From: DATFKA01 sp042095835
GTDB taxonomy: Bacteria; Bacteroidota; Bacteroidia; Chitinophagales; Saprospiraceae
Length of the DNA stretch: 64,000 nucleotides
Reading direction: 5' to 3'
Assembly: GCA_042095835.1 (NCBI GenBank)
Contig: JBELML010000007.1
Location: 1 to 64,000, forward strand
Part shown: piece after piece, positions 18,018 to 27,781 of the stretch
How positions within the stretch are numbered: the stretch's first letter is position 1
How the letters are laid out: each line of letters begins with the position of its first letter
The notes under the pieces: model-generated
Told to the model about the DNA's origin: nothing
The model's input: only the letters and a program-made list of their open reading frames with translations
Databases searched by the model: none
Translations under genes and position numbers: made by a program

Positions 18018-19079
18018 TTAAAACTGGGTGTCGTATTGCATGGGGAATTGAGCGGGAATATCTTCCTTAGATTCTCCTAAGTTTTGCCGCAAATCGATCT
18101 CAATTCCTCGAGCAATCGTGGAAATGGGAACATCATTCGCTGAACCTTCGAATGGATTTTCGCCCGTTCTGCCGATACGTTCCATAGTATGGAAAACCCA
18201 AGCTACGATCACATAAAACGGAATGGCTATAAATACAAACCACTCGCCAACTGCGGGAAATTTGGCAGCAATCTCTGTCCCGATTTCTCCAAATTGAGGA
18301 ATAATGGCTAAAGGTAATAAAGCCACAAAAATCCACATGAAATAATGATTAAGCGTAGCAAAATGCCTAGGATAGGGGAAGTTTTTAATCCGTTCCGATT
18401 TGCCTTGTAGGGTGAATAACTCTTCTAGTACACCTTCTAGTTGTAAAAAAGCAAACTCCCAAATCACGCCTTGTTCTTTGAGTTTCCTTAGGTGATGCGA
18501 CTGTAAATAGAGCAGAGCTGTCTGCTTATTATTTTTACTCATGGCATAGTTGAGATCCTCTTGGCTCAGGTAGTCTTTCATATCTTCCTCGACAGTGGAG
18601 TCTCTTTCTGGTGGTTTGATCATTCTTTGCCACTCCTGGTTCGTTTTTTCCTGGCCGATGGTTTCCCAAGGCTTTGGCACTCGCATGGCGTGTCTGAGAG
18701 CGGTCATCCAGGCGATATGTCGATAAGTTAGGCTTTTGATTTCGTGCTGAATTTCTTCTTCCGACAAAGCTACTGATGCATGTTCATTGGTCACCATGTC
18801 TTGCAGATACATTCCAAAGGTGCGCGAGGTATTCACAATACCGCCCCAAATTTTTCGCGCTTCCCAGATACGGCCATAGGCAGAGTTGTTTTGAAACCCG
18901 ATTACAAAAGCTACCGCGGTACCAATCAATGCCAAAGGCGTCCAAGGTATTTTAATCCATTCTAAATCTAGAAAATGATAAAGGCATACGAGTACAATAC
19001 TCCAAATCAAAAATAGATAAGTTTCGAACCGTGTCCATCTAGCCATGTCTTTGGCCTTGTATACTTTCTTGGTGTACAT
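18018..19079 (-). CDS. Bestrophin-family (UPF0187) membrane channel
   Basis: A 353-residue membrane protein of the bacterial bestrophin family, which forms pentameric ion channels in the inner membrane (chloride or cation selective depending on member). Two hydrophobic hairpins are visible: about 20-60 (FETYLFLIWSIVLVCLY and the following helix ending IGFQNNSAYGRIWEARK) and about 235-290. The family signature segment with N-x-A-Y-x-R-W/I-W is present near residue 65-72. The C-terminal part contains the GENPFEG motif typical of bestrophin-like proteins, close to the end. It lies between moaA and a flavin-binding protein on the same strand, each separated by repeat-bearing spacers. Confidence 0.88.
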   Translation of the reverse strand: MYTKKVYKAKDMARWTRFETYLFLIWSIVLVCLYHFLDLEWIKIPWTPLALIGTAVAFVIGFQNNSAYGRIWEARKIWGGIVNTSRTFGMYLQDMVTNEHASVALSEEEIQHEIKSLTYRHIAWMTALRHAMRVPKPWETIGQEKTNQEWQRMIKPPERDSTVEEDMKDYLSQEDLNYAMSKNNKQTALLYLQSHHLRKLKEQGVIWEFAFLQLEGVLEELFTLQGKSERIKNFPYPRHFATLNHYFMWIFVALLPLAIIPQFGEIGTEIAAKFPAVGEWFVFIAIPFYVIVAWVFHTMERIGRTGENPFEGSANDVPISTIARGIEIDLRQNLGESKEDIPAQFPMQYDTQF

Positions 19080-19087
19080 ATCGTTTT

Positions 19088-19140
19088 TTTAATGCGTCAC
19101 TGAGCTAATGCCTCAATGCGTCATTGAATTAATGTTAGTT
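19088..19140. repeat. Word-repeat tract upstream of the bestrophin gene
   Basis: A run of related words (aatgcgtcactgagc, taatgcctcaatgcgtc, attgaattaatg) directly ahead of the bestrophin start codon on the minus strand. It is of the same general kind as the tract at 52215, which also mixes caatg and actcaat words. Confidence 0.5.
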
Positions 19141-19188
19141 TCTTAAGATCACTACTATCTAATTCTAGACACCCCAGAACCCCTACCG

Positions 19189-19827
19189 TTACAAAAGCTG
19201 CTTCACCGAATCTGGCAGTGGTTGATCTTTCTTTCGCAGCTCATCTTCAATGGGTTCGCCCAGTACTTTTTTAATCGGTATGACGCCTGCCCAAATATCT
19301 AGATCATAATCCTCTTTATCATCGATAGGTCCACCTGTTCGTATTTTAGCGGAGGCCTCCTCTAGAGAGATTTTCAGGACGCTGGTGGCTTTGAGTTCTT
19401 TGTCTTTGATGGGGCGTACCTCCTCCCAGCGGCCTGGTGCGATTTGATCAGTGATGACCTTTAGTGCTGCTACCTGTTCATCTTGGTCTGTGACTAAGCT
19501 TGCTTTACCGAATACAACGACGGAGCGATAGTTTAAGGAATGATTAAATCCCGAACGCGCCATCACGATACCATCTACTAAGGTGACATTGAGGCTTATT
19601 TCTACGCCTTCTTTTTGGAGGTCAACTAGCATGCGACTGGTAGTTGCTCCGTGCAGGTAAAGAAAATTTCCACTGCGGCCATAGATCGTAGGAATCACTA
19701 CCGGATAACCCTCATGGACAAATCCAACTTGGCAGAGAAATTCCTGATCGAGAATGGTAGCAATCGTTTCTAAGTCGTAATGACCTCTTTTGGGTATGCG
19801 TTTGACCTTTGTTTTGGGTGTATGCAT
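19189..19827 (-). CDS. Pyridoxamine 5'-phosphate oxidase-like flavin-binding protein
   Basis: A 212-residue protein of the split-barrel flavin-binding superfamily, closest in pattern to NimA/PNPOx-like proteins. Seen: an early KRGHYD...I..ILD segment, a strand with GYPVVIPTIYGR (about 40-52), LYLHGATTSRML (about 57-68), and NYRSVVVFGKASLV (about 97-110), matching the FMN-phosphate contact regions of this fold. The C-terminal region with D-x-D-x-W-A-G-V-I-P is characteristic of the subgroup. Likely an FMN-dependent reductase or oxidoreductase of unknown substrate. The gene stands alone, divergent from the oxidoreductase gene at 19928. Confidence 0.82.
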   Translation of the reverse strand: MHTPKTKVKRIPKRGHYDLETIATILDQEFLCQVGFVHEGYPVVIPTIYGRSGNFLYLHGATTSRMLVDLQKEGVEISLNVTLVDGIVMARSGFNHSLNYRSVVVFGKASLVTDQDEQVAALKVITDQIAPGRWEEVRPIKDKELKATSVLKISLEEASAKIRTGGPIDDKEDYDLDIWAGVIPIKKVLGEPIEDELRKKDQPLPDSVKQLL

Positions 19828-19927
19828 TTATTTTTTGTTTGTTCGACGTTTATCAAAATGCAATTAACTCAATTTTTTTAAATTTAATTCCCTTTCTAAA
19901 TGTATGGATAAATTATAAAAGAACCGA

Positions 19928-21340
19928 ATGATGTCCTACCAAACGAACCGTAGAAACTTTTTATACGCAGTGAGCATGCTCTCTGCTGGCAGCGTACTTT
20001 CCAATCCTTTCTTAAAAAATCAATTTCCAGCCGAAAAATTGAAGGTCAACCTCGTTGGTACGGGTATTCGAGGTACCTCCTTTTGGGGGAAACGACTAGT
20101 AGATCAATATTCGGAGATTCTGGAGTTTGTAGGGATATGCGACCATAATCCTGGCCGACTAGCTTACGCAAAAAGCTATATGGGCGTAAGTTGCCCCATC
20201 TTCGAAGATTTCGATGAGATGGTCAAGAAGACCCAACCCGATCTCATTATTGTGACTACAAAAGACTCGAACCATCACGAATTTATCATCAAAGGCTTGG
20301 ATATGGGCTGTGATGTCTTGACCGAAAAGCCACTCACTACCGATGAAAATAAATGCCAAGCTATACTTGATGCAGAAAGACGATCCAACAAGAATCTAAT
20401 TGTTGGGTTCAATTATCGCTGGAGCCCTTATATGACCAAAGTCAAAGAGTTGTTGATGAATAATGCTATCGGCAAGGTGACTTCAGTCGACTTTCATTGG
20501 TATCTGAATACCTATCATGGGGCTTCCTATTTTCGCAGATGGCATGGTCTACGGCAAGCAGGTGGCACGCTTTGGGTGCATAAAGCTACGCATCATTTTG
20601 ATCTACTCAATTGGTGGTTGGATTCCGATCCTGCGGAGGTACATGCTTATGGAGCACTTGAGCACTATGGCGAAAATGGCCCATTTCGAGGCGATAATTG
20701 TCGGACTTGCCCCCACAAGAAAGACTGTAAGTTTCACTGGGATATCACCACTAGTGAGCGACTAATGGATCTGTATGTCAAGAATGAGCAGTACGATGGT
20801 TATATTCGAGACAATTGTCTTTTCCGTAGAGAAGTCAATATTTATGATAAAATGTCTGCTCAGATCAAGTACGCCAATGAGGTGATGGTCAATTATTCCT
20901 TGACCACCTATTCGCCTTTTGAAGGTTGGCGCATTGCTTTCAATGGGACCGATGGGCGTCTAGAAGCCTGGGAGGATATTCCTTACTTTACGAACGAAAA
21001 CCTTACTCAAGAAGAACTGCATGCGCAAGAAATGGCCCAAGATCAGCAGGAGATCATCAATTATAAGCCGCTGATTCTTCACAAACTCTGGCAAGAACAT
21101 GAGGTAATTCAAGTTGGATCTGAGCGTGGAGGGCACGGTGGCGGAGACAAAAGACTGCACGAAAAGATTTTTATAAATCCAGAGAAAAAAGATCCTTATG
21201 ATCGGGCAGCAGGTGTGCGAGATGGAGCAATGTCTATCTTGATTGGCGTGGCAGCACGAAAAAGTATCGAGTCTGGAGAACCTGTAAAAATTGCAGAATT
21301 AACAGATTTAGAACCAAGAGCAAAACGAATTTTAGAATAA
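19928..21340 (+). CDS. Gfo/Idh/MocA-family oxidoreductase with Tat-type signal
   Basis: A 470-residue NAD(P)-dependent oxidoreductase. The N-terminus (NRRNFLYAVSMLSAGSVL) is a twin-arginine signal, so the folded enzyme probably works in the periplasm. The dinucleotide-binding strand VNLVGTGIRG follows at about 40-49, and EKPLT, the conserved Lys motif, is near 136-140. A cysteine-rich insert (CRTCPHKKDC, about 259-268) could bind a metal; it recurs in some family members. These enzymes oxidise sugars, amino sugars or inositols. The start has two ATG codons in tandem; the first is used here. Only 43 bp separate it from the S9 peptidase gene, so both may be co-transcribed. Confidence 0.9.
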   Translation: MMSYQTNRRNFLYAVSMLSAGSVLSNPFLKNQFPAEKLKVNLVGTGIRGTSFWGKRLVDQYSEILEFVGICDHNPGRLAYAKSYMGVSCPIFEDFDEMVKKTQPDLIIVTTKDSNHHEFIIKGLDMGCDVLTEKPLTTDENKCQAILDAERRSNKNLIVGFNYRWSPYMTKVKELLMNNAIGKVTSVDFHWYLNTYHGASYFRRWHGLRQAGGTLWVHKATHHFDLLNWWLDSDPAEVHAYGALEHYGENGPFRGDNCRTCPHKKDCKFHWDITTSERLMDLYVKNEQYDGYIRDNCLFRREVNIYDKMSAQIKYANEVMVNYSLTTYSPFEGWRIAFNGTDGRLEAWEDIPYFTNENLTQEELHAQEMAQDQQEIINYKPLILHKLWQEHEVIQVGSERGGHGGGDKRLHEKIFINPEKKDPYDRAAGVRDGAMSILIGVAARKSIESGEPVKIAELTDLEPRAKRILE

Positions 21341-21383
21341 ATAATGGATACGTACGAAATGCAAAGCGTACAAAACAAATATT

Positions 21384-23441
21384 ATGAAAAAAATCACCCT
21401 ACTTATCATCTGCTTAGTAGCTTTTTCTTTACTGAAAAGTCAAGAAAAATACGATCCTAGCTTCGAGCAAGTCTTATCCCTTTCTAGTGTTGGTTCTCCG
21501 ATTTTATCACCAGATGGCAAACATCTCGTATACTCCGTCAATAAGCCGGATTGGACTAACAATCGCTATGACTCAGAACTCTGGTTAATGAAAGAAGGAG
21601 AATCGCCTTTTCAATTGACGAATACCAACAAGGGAAGTTCCTTTGGTCACGTTTGGTCTCCCGACGGGCAGTGGATTTTATTTATGGCCAATCGGAATGG
21701 TAAGAACCAACTTCAGGCGATACGTACTGCGGGTGGAGAAGCCATCCAAGTGAGTCAGGTTGAAGGTAATATTCAGCAATTCGAATTCTCACCTGATGGT
21801 CGTCATATTTCTTTTACGATGACGCCAAAAGAAAATAAAACAGATAAAAGCAGAAAAGATCGCTTTGGTTCCTATCAAGTAGATGATGCCGAATACCGCC
21901 TTGCTGGTTTATATCTTCTGGAATTTAACCCCATGCAGATGCAGCCTAGCGATATTCCCTGCTATGATAAAAGTGATTCCCTGAAAAAGGAAAATTGTAT
22001 TCAATTACCAGAACCCGAATTGCTGCTCAAGTCTGACTCTTTCACCATCAATGGCTTTGAATGGTCACCAGATGGCACGCAAATTGCTTTCAACAAGCAA
22101 CCTAATCCACTGATTAATACTTGGTTTGAAAGTGACATTGCTTTGTTGAATGTGGCTACAAAAGATTGGGAGCCTGTCGTTGAAAACTCCTCGGGAGATT
22201 TTGTGATAGACTGGTCTCCTGATGGAAAAGAAATCTTATATAGCTCGAATGTAGCTAATCGTGAGTCTGCTTACTACGCTAATAGCCGTATTTTTAAACT
22301 TGATCTTGCCTCAAAACAATCTATGGAGCTTGCGGCTGATTTTGATGAAAATAAAAGCATAGCAGGTTGGTTTCCTAACGGCATCTTCTTTAGAGCTTGG
22401 CAAAAAACAAGAAGAATACTTTATCATATTGATCCCACATCGGGAGCAGTTACGGAATTTCTAGCCGCTCCAGAACGCATCAATTCCGTCAACTTTTCCA
22501 AGGACGGGCAGCAATTTGTCATCACAGGTAGTGGTACAGATCAGGTTACTGAAATTTATCGGAGTGATGTGGAGTCCAAAAGGTTAGCACAAATTACCTA
22601 TTCGAGTGACCAGATGAAAGACTGGTTGGTCTCCGATAGTGAAATGGTCTCTTGGAAGAGTAAGGATGGAGCAGAAATTCAAGGTGTACTGCATAAACCT
22701 CAAGATTTTGATCCGAACAAAAAATACCCATTATTGGTCATTATTCATGGTGGCCCTACAGGTATTTCTACTACAAAGCCGCTGGCTAATTATGTGTACC
22801 CAATGGTGCAATGGCTAAATAAAGGAGCCATTATTCTAGAACCCAATTACCGGGGCTCAGCAGGGTATGGCGCTGATTTTAGAAAATTGAACGTTCGTAA
22901 TCTAGGTGTTGGAGATGCCTGGGATGTATTATCTGGTGTAGATTATTTGGTTGAAAAAGGAATGGTAGATACTACAAAAATGGGCTGTATGGGTTGGAGT
23001 CAAGGTGGCTATATTTCCGCTTTTCTCACCACCACTAGCAATCGGTTCAAAGCTATTTCTGTTGGCGCAGGTATTTCGAATTGGATGACTTATTACGTCA
23101 ATACAGACATCCATCCATTTACCAGACAGTACCTAAAAGCTACGCCCTGGAGCGATGAGGAGATTTATAAAAAGACCTCACCTATGACTTATATCAATGG
23201 AGCAACTACACCTACATTAATTCAGCATGGAGAATTTGATCGTCGAGTTCCTGTGGCTAATGCTTATGAGCTAGCACAAGGCTTAAGAGATAAAGGGGTA
23301 GAAAACAAGCTGATCATCTACAATGGTTTTGGGCACGGTATTTCCAAACCCAAGGAACGCCTAGCAGCCGTATGGCACAATTGGCAGTGGTTCAATAAAT
23401 ATATCTGGGGAGAAGAGGTAGAATTACCATTTAACGAATAG
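21384..23441 (+). CDS. S9-family serine peptidase (prolyl oligopeptidase type)
   Basis: A 685-residue secreted peptidase. A signal peptide covers about residues 1-19. A WD40-like beta-propeller with repeated SPDG motifs spans about 30-420 and gates the active site. The alpha/beta hydrolase domain follows, with catalytic Ser539 in GWSQGG, Asp619 in HGEFDRRVP and His651 in FGHGISKP; spacing and order fit the S9C acylaminoacyl-peptidase/dipeptidyl-peptidase group. It cleaves short peptides, probably in the periplasm. Neighbours are the Gfo/Idh oxidoreductase upstream and the large cytochrome fusion downstream on the same strand; the latter has its own promoter box. Confidence 0.95.
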   Translation: MKKITLLIICLVAFSLLKSQEKYDPSFEQVLSLSSVGSPILSPDGKHLVYSVNKPDWTNNRYDSELWLMKEGESPFQLTNTNKGSSFGHVWSPDGQWILFMANRNGKNQLQAIRTAGGEAIQVSQVEGNIQQFEFSPDGRHISFTMTPKENKTDKSRKDRFGSYQVDDAEYRLAGLYLLEFNPMQMQPSDIPCYDKSDSLKKENCIQLPEPELLLKSDSFTINGFEWSPDGTQIAFNKQPNPLINTWFESDIALLNVATKDWEPVVENSSGDFVIDWSPDGKEILYSSNVANRESAYYANSRIFKLDLASKQSMELAADFDENKSIAGWFPNGIFFRAWQKTRRILYHIDPTSGAVTEFLAAPERINSVNFSKDGQQFVITGSGTDQVTEIYRSDVESKRLAQITYSSDQMKDWLVSDSEMVSWKSKDGAEIQGVLHKPQDFDPNKKYPLLVIIHGGPTGISTTKPLANYVYPMVQWLNKGAIILEPNYRGSAGYGADFRKLNVRNLGVGDAWDVLSGVDYLVEKGMVDTTKMGCMGWSQGGYISAFLTTTSNRFKAISVGAGISNWMTYYVNTDIHPFTRQYLKATPWSDEEIYKKTSPMTYINGATTPTLIQHGEFDRRVPVANAYELAQGLRDKGVENKLIIYNGFGHGISKPKERLAAVWHNWQWFNKYIWGEEVELPFNE

Positions 23442-23453
23442 GATTTTTATTCT

Positions 23454-23461
23454 TAGATTTG
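23454..23461 (+). promoter_or_regulatory. -7 box upstream of the cytochrome c fusion gene
   Basis: TAGATTTG is an exact TAnnTTTG box 46 bp before the start codon at 23508. A partial -33 element (TTTA, 23430-23433) lies 20 bp further up. Confidence 0.45.
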
Positions 23462-23507
23462 GAATAAAATTTTCCTACAATCGATTCGCACAAAATATTA
23501 ACCGAAT

Positions 23508-26500
23508 ATGAAACAACTAAGACTTGGTTTTGCTTTGATAGCAGTAGTTCTACTAGGATTAATTGCCTGTCAAGAGCAAACCGCAAGTGTCCTTTATCCA
23601 CAGAAGTCATTACAAATTGAACCCGCAAAAGCAGCGGATTTAGCGCAAAAAATACGCGCTGAGGTAGCTGCTGCTGTAGACGATGGCCTCGAGTTGTCGC
23701 TTTGGGCTTCTGATACCTTGGTCAATGATCCTATTGCTATTAGTATTGATCCCCAAGGGCGTATCTTTTATACCAAAGCCAGCCGACAAGGAAACTCTGA
23801 GTTTGATATCCGTGGCCACCGCAACTGGATGACTGCCTCCATATCTTTTGAAACAGTCGAAGAACGGCGAGCTTTTCTGAGAGAAACATTCTCCGCCGAT
23901 AGCGAAGAATCGGTCAGGCATCTCAAAGACTTGAATGGTGATGGTGTACGCGATTGGAGAGACTTGGCCGTTGAAAAGGAGCAAGTCTGGTTTGTAGAAG
24001 ATGCATCGGGCGATGGTATCGCGGATCGCGCCCAGTTGTATATCGAAGATTATAATGAAGAGATTACCGACGTGGCCAATGGTATTGAATTTCATAATGG
24101 TGAAGTATATATCGGCGCTGGCCCTGATTTATGGCGTACAAAAGATACAAATGGTGACGGTATCGCCGACGAATCAGAATCGATCAGCCACGGCTATGCT
24201 GTTCATATTGGCTTTAGTGGTCATGGGATGTCTGGCGTAAAGGTAGGCCCCCAAGGTCGCATCTGGTGGGGAATTGGTGACATCGGGATGAATGTAGTTG
24301 ATAAAGAGGGGAAACGCTGGAAATATCCCAACCAGGGCGTTGTTGTGAGAGCTGAACCTGATGGTAGCAATTTTGAGGTCTATTCGGCTGGTGTGAGAAA
24401 TACACACGAGTTTGTTTTTGATGAGTACGGCAACTTGATTTCAGAAGACAATGATGGTGACCATAGAGGTGAAAGAGAGCGTCTCGTTTATCTGATCAAT
24501 GGCTCAGATTGTGGCTGGCGTACCAACTGGCAATTTGGGAAATATACCGATCCAGATAATAACAGCTATAAAGTATGGATGGATGAGAAAATGAGCATTC
24601 CTCACTGGGAAGGACAAGCTGCCTACATCTTACCTCCGATCCAAAATTACATCAATGGTCCTACAGGAATGGTCTATAATCCAGGTACGGCTTTAGGGCC
24701 CGAATGGTATAATCACTTCTTTATTGCGGAGTTTAGAGGCTCCCCTGCCAACTCTCCGATTCATGCATTCACCTTAGAACCATCTGGCGCAAGTTTTAAA
24801 CTGAGTGAAACGAAGGAGGTCGTACGCGGAGTATTGCCAACAGGTATCGATTTTGGACCAGATGGCGCGATGTATTTTTCTGATTGGATTGATGGTTGGG
24901 GCTTAAAACAAGAAGGGCGTATCTGGAAAATGGATGTGCCAGGCGAAGTAGACTCACCAATCCGCCAACAAACTAAAGAACTCATCCAGGCGGAATTTGC
25001 AGAAAAAGACGAATTAGAACTTGCTCAACTATTAGGCCATCAAGATCAGAGAGTGCGCCAGAAAGCACAGTTTGAATTAGTGAAACGAGGAGCTAAAGGA
25101 CAGGAGATATTTCTATCGACCGTACAATCAAGTGTATCTCAGTTAGCTCGGATTCATAGCTTATGGGGCTTGAACCAATTAGCTAGAAAGGATATAGCAG
25201 TGGCCTCAAATTTTGTGGCCTATCTAGCTGACCAAGATGTAGAAATCATCGCTCAAGCAACTAAAATGATTGGCGATGTACGCTACGATCAAGCGAATGC
25301 TCAACTGATCGAATTGTTGAAGCACGAGTCGCTACGTGTGCGATTGCTTGCTGCTGAGGCACTTGGGCGACTAGAAGCCAAAGAAGCTACACCAGGCTTG
25401 ATAGAGATGATTCGTGAAAATAATGACCAAGACATCTGGCTACGTCATGCAGGAATGATCTCTCTGGCACGTACGAGTGCTGCAACGGATTTAGTTGCCT
25501 TGCAAAATGATCCTTCAAAGGCGGTACGTACCGCCGCAATAGTAGCCTTGCGTAGACTTAAAGATGCTGGGGTTGCTGAGTTTTTGGATGATGAAGATGA
25601 GCAGCTGGTCACTGAGGCAGCTAGAGCAATTAATGATGATTATAATATAGCGCCTGCCTTACCTGCTTTAGCAGAAATATTAGGCGACACGCCGTTTCAA
25701 AATGAGGCATTAATTCGTAGAGCGATCAATGCTAATGTAGAGGTTGGTGAAAAAGCTAATTGGGAACGCCTATTAAAATATACCCAAAATGCTGCTGCTC
25801 CAGCTGCAATGCGTGCAGAAGCTTTGGCAGCCTTGAGTACTTGGGCAAAGCCTTCTGTTTTTGATAGAGTAGATGGCCGCTATCGTGGGCCGATGGAGCG
25901 AGATGCAGAAGCCATAAAAACTGCTGCTGCCCCTATATTAGCTTCTACCTTAGCTGAGGGTAGTAATGAAGTGAAAATTGCAGCCATGCAAGCGGCGGCA
26001 AGATTAGGTGCAAGTGATCTTGTACAGAGCTGCTTTGGTTTGTTGACCCAGTCGAGTGATGCATCTGTTCGATCAGAAGCTTTAAAGGCTTTACAGAAAT
26101 TGGGATATGCTGACTTGGAAAAAGCCCTGGCTTTAGCATTAAAAGACAAGGAAAAAGAGGTTCGATCTACTGCTTTAGCTTTGTTGCCGGAGTCGGATTT
26201 GCCTGCCGAACAATCGGTGCCTTTATTCGAAGATATTTTAGCCCAAGGTAGTGTAGAAGAAAAACAAGCCACTTTAGCAGCCTTGAAAAATTATAAAAAC
26301 GATGCAGCTAAAAGCGTACTTAGTGGATTAGCTTCCCAATTGGTGGAGAACAAGCTGCAACCCGAAATACAGCTAGACCTCATCGAAGCGATTGAAGCGA
26401 TGGATGATAAAGCGCTGAGTGATCAATTGGCGCAATACGAAGCAGCGAAGCCTGCTGATGATCCACTTGCTCAATATCAGGAAGCGCTCTATGGTGGTAA

Positions 26501-26921
26501 TGCACGACAAGGAGGTAGAGTATTTTATCGCAACGAAGCTGCCCAATGTGTGCGTTGCCACGCTGTCTTTGAGTATGGTGGTAATGCAGGACCTGGTTTG
26601 GCTGGGGTTGCGGATCGCCTAAGCAGAGAGGAATTGTTGCAATCGATGGTAGCACCTAGTGCGGCCTATTCTCCTGGTTACGGGGTGGTGATCTTGGAAA
26701 TGAATGATGGAGAAAATATTTCGGGCATCAATATGGGCGAAACGGATGCGCAATTGACTTTGAAAATTGGTAAAGAAGATATTAAAACCATAGACAAGAC
26801 CAATATCAAAACAAGAGAGAATATTCCATCCAGTATGCCTGTGATGGGAGATGTACTTAATAAGCGACAGTTGAGAAACTTGGTAGCGTTCTTGAGTACT
26901 TTGCATGAGGAAGAAAGCTAA
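23508..26921 (+). CDS. Membrane-bound dehydrogenase-HEAT-cytochrome c fusion lipoprotein
   Basis: A 1137-residue exported protein. The signal peptide ends with a lipobox-like LIAC near residue 21. Residues about 50-480 form a beta-propeller of the PQQ/sorbosone-dehydrogenase-like type, with several DxNxDG-type calcium loops (DLNGDGVRD, DASGDGIAD, DTNGDGIAD). Residues about 490-980 are HEAT-like repeats. The C-terminus carries one c-type haem site, CVRCH at about 1014-1018, with the GPGLAGVADRL and late Met-containing SMPVMGD motifs of the cytochrome domain common in Planctomycetes/Verrucomicrobia. It probably oxidises a sugar or alcohol in the periplasm and passes electrons to the haem. The substrate is unknown. 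Confidence 0.88.
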   Translation: MKQLRLGFALIAVVLLGLIACQEQTASVLYPQKSLQIEPAKAADLAQKIRAEVAAAVDDGLELSLWASDTLVNDPIAISIDPQGRIFYTKASRQGNSEFDIRGHRNWMTASISFETVEERRAFLRETFSADSEESVRHLKDLNGDGVRDWRDLAVEKEQVWFVEDASGDGIADRAQLYIEDYNEEITDVANGIEFHNGEVYIGAGPDLWRTKDTNGDGIADESESISHGYAVHIGFSGHGMSGVKVGPQGRIWWGIGDIGMNVVDKEGKRWKYPNQGVVVRAEPDGSNFEVYSAGVRNTHEFVFDEYGNLISEDNDGDHRGERERLVYLINGSDCGWRTNWQFGKYTDPDNNSYKVWMDEKMSIPHWEGQAAYILPPIQNYINGPTGMVYNPGTALGPEWYNHFFIAEFRGSPANSPIHAFTLEPSGASFKLSETKEVVRGVLPTGIDFGPDGAMYFSDWIDGWGLKQEGRIWKMDVPGEVDSPIRQQTKELIQAEFAEKDELELAQLLGHQDQRVRQKAQFELVKRGAKGQEIFLSTVQSSVSQLARIHSLWGLNQLARKDIAVASNFVAYLADQDVEIIAQATKMIGDVRYDQANAQLIELLKHESLRVRLLAAEALGRLEAKEATPGLIEMIRENNDQDIWLRHAGMISLARTSAATDLVALQNDPSKAVRTAAIVALRRLKDAGVAEFLDDEDEQLVTEAARAINDDYNIAPALPALAEILGDTPFQNEALIRRAINANVEVGEKANWERLLKYTQNAAAPAAMRAEALAALSTWAKPSVFDRVDGRYRGPMERDAEAIKTAAAPILASTLAEGSNEVKIAAMQAAARLGASDLVQSCFGLLTQSSDASVRSEALKALQKLGYADLEKALALALKDKEKEVRSTALALLPESDLPAEQSVPLFEDILAQGSVEEKQATLAALKNYKNDAAKSVLSGLASQLVENKLQPEIQLDLIEAIEAMDDKALSDQLAQYEAAKPADDPLAQYQEALYGGNARQGGRVFYRNEAAQCVRCHAVFEYGGNAGPGLAGVADRLSREELLQSMVAPSAAYSPGYGVVILEMNDGENISGINMGETDAQLTLKIGKEDIKTIDKTNIKTRENIPSSMPVMGDVLNKRQLRNLVAFLSTLHEEES

Positions 26922-26978
26922 TCGACAGGCCGCATGCACCATAAAAGCTAGTCGGAGCATCTTTGGGTTGTAAAATTG

Positions 26979-27060
26979 CAGTTGAGGAGTTGAAAAGTTG
27001 AGGAGGCTAGAAGCCAGACTTCTACTCTTTTTAACTACTCAACTCCTTGCCTCTTCAACT
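26979..27060. repeat. Imperfect inverted repeat of gttgagg/cctcaac-type words
   Basis: The left half repeats the words gttgaggagttg and aaagttgagg; the right half carries complementary words (ctcaactccttg, cctcttcaac). Together they can form an imperfect long stem after the cytochrome fusion gene, perhaps a terminator. A small internal hairpin (agaag/cttct) sits in the middle. A TTG-initiated extension of the next gene would run through it, which argues for the later ATG. Confidence 0.4.
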
Positions 27061-27069
27061 ATTAAAATT

Positions 27070-27768
27070 ATGCTTCGACTAACTTTCCTATGCTCCCTTC
27101 TCCTAATATCCATCTCCACATTCAGCCAAGCTCAAATCACAGGTCTTTGGGAAGTCACGCTAGTAGAAGTAGGCGGCCAGACACCAACCCCTACCGCTAA
27201 ATGGTTCGATCTCAAAGAAGGTGGGCAGATGCTTTCTGGCAATGGAGGCGTCATCAACCAATGGGGTAGCTGGCAAGCCCCAAAGGAGCAACAAACCCTA
27301 CTTTTTTCCCAAGCTTCTGGAGAGCAGGATCCTGCAGGCCCTTTCACGATCACCCAACTCACTACAGATCAAATGACCTGGAAAAGAAATGAAGAGGGGA
27401 TGGAGGTCGTCATCCAGTTGAAAAAGGTAAATGAATTGCCTCTAGCCACCTGGGATTTATTGCAAGGGGCCTGGACCGTAAAAGAGATATATTCTTCTGC
27501 TGAACACCAAACTAGGCCACCAACAGCTGCTGAACACAATACCTACTTTTTTAGGTGGGATCACCTTTATAAAGCCAGTGGTGGAAACGATAAAGGTGAT
27601 ACCTGGGGTGTCTGGCAAATTCATGGGCATAAAGCAGAGCTTAGAATGATGAGCTTGGATGGCCAGCTTAATACCCTTTGGACTATTGAGCATCTTGATG
27701 ATAAAAAACTCTGGCTAAACCATAAAGAAAACAACCAAACTTCTCTTCTAAAGTTGGAAAGGCAGTAA
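27070..27768 (+). CDS. Secreted protein with two lipocalin-like repeats, hypothetical
   Basis: A 232-residue secreted protein. I chose the ATG at 27070 because it opens a good signal peptide (MLRLTFLCSLLLISISTFSQA); a TTG at 26998 would place 24 repeat-derived residues in front. The mature part appears to hold two related halves, each starting with G-x/A-W-x-V, then a T-P/P-P-T segment, an aromatic strand, G-N-G-G or G-G-N-D, and W-G-x/V-W-Q. This resembles small lipocalin-like domains that bind hydrophobic ligands, but I cannot name a family. It is convergent with the outer-membrane gene, 13 bp away. Confidence 0.65.
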   Translation: MLRLTFLCSLLLISISTFSQAQITGLWEVTLVEVGGQTPTPTAKWFDLKEGGQMLSGNGGVINQWGSWQAPKEQQTLLFSQASGEQDPAGPFTITQLTTDQMTWKRNEEGMEVVIQLKKVNELPLATWDLLQGAWTVKEIYSSAEHQTRPPTAAEHNTYFFRWDHLYKASGGNDKGDTWGVWQIHGHKAELRMMSLDGQLNTLWTIEHLDDKKLWLNHKENNQTSLLKLERQ

Positions 27769-27781
27769 ATTACACATCACC

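Noticed and set aside
23640..26272. Minus-strand frames of 130-151 residues
   Set aside because: They lie within the cytochrome c fusion gene in the opposite phase, which has strong domain evidence.
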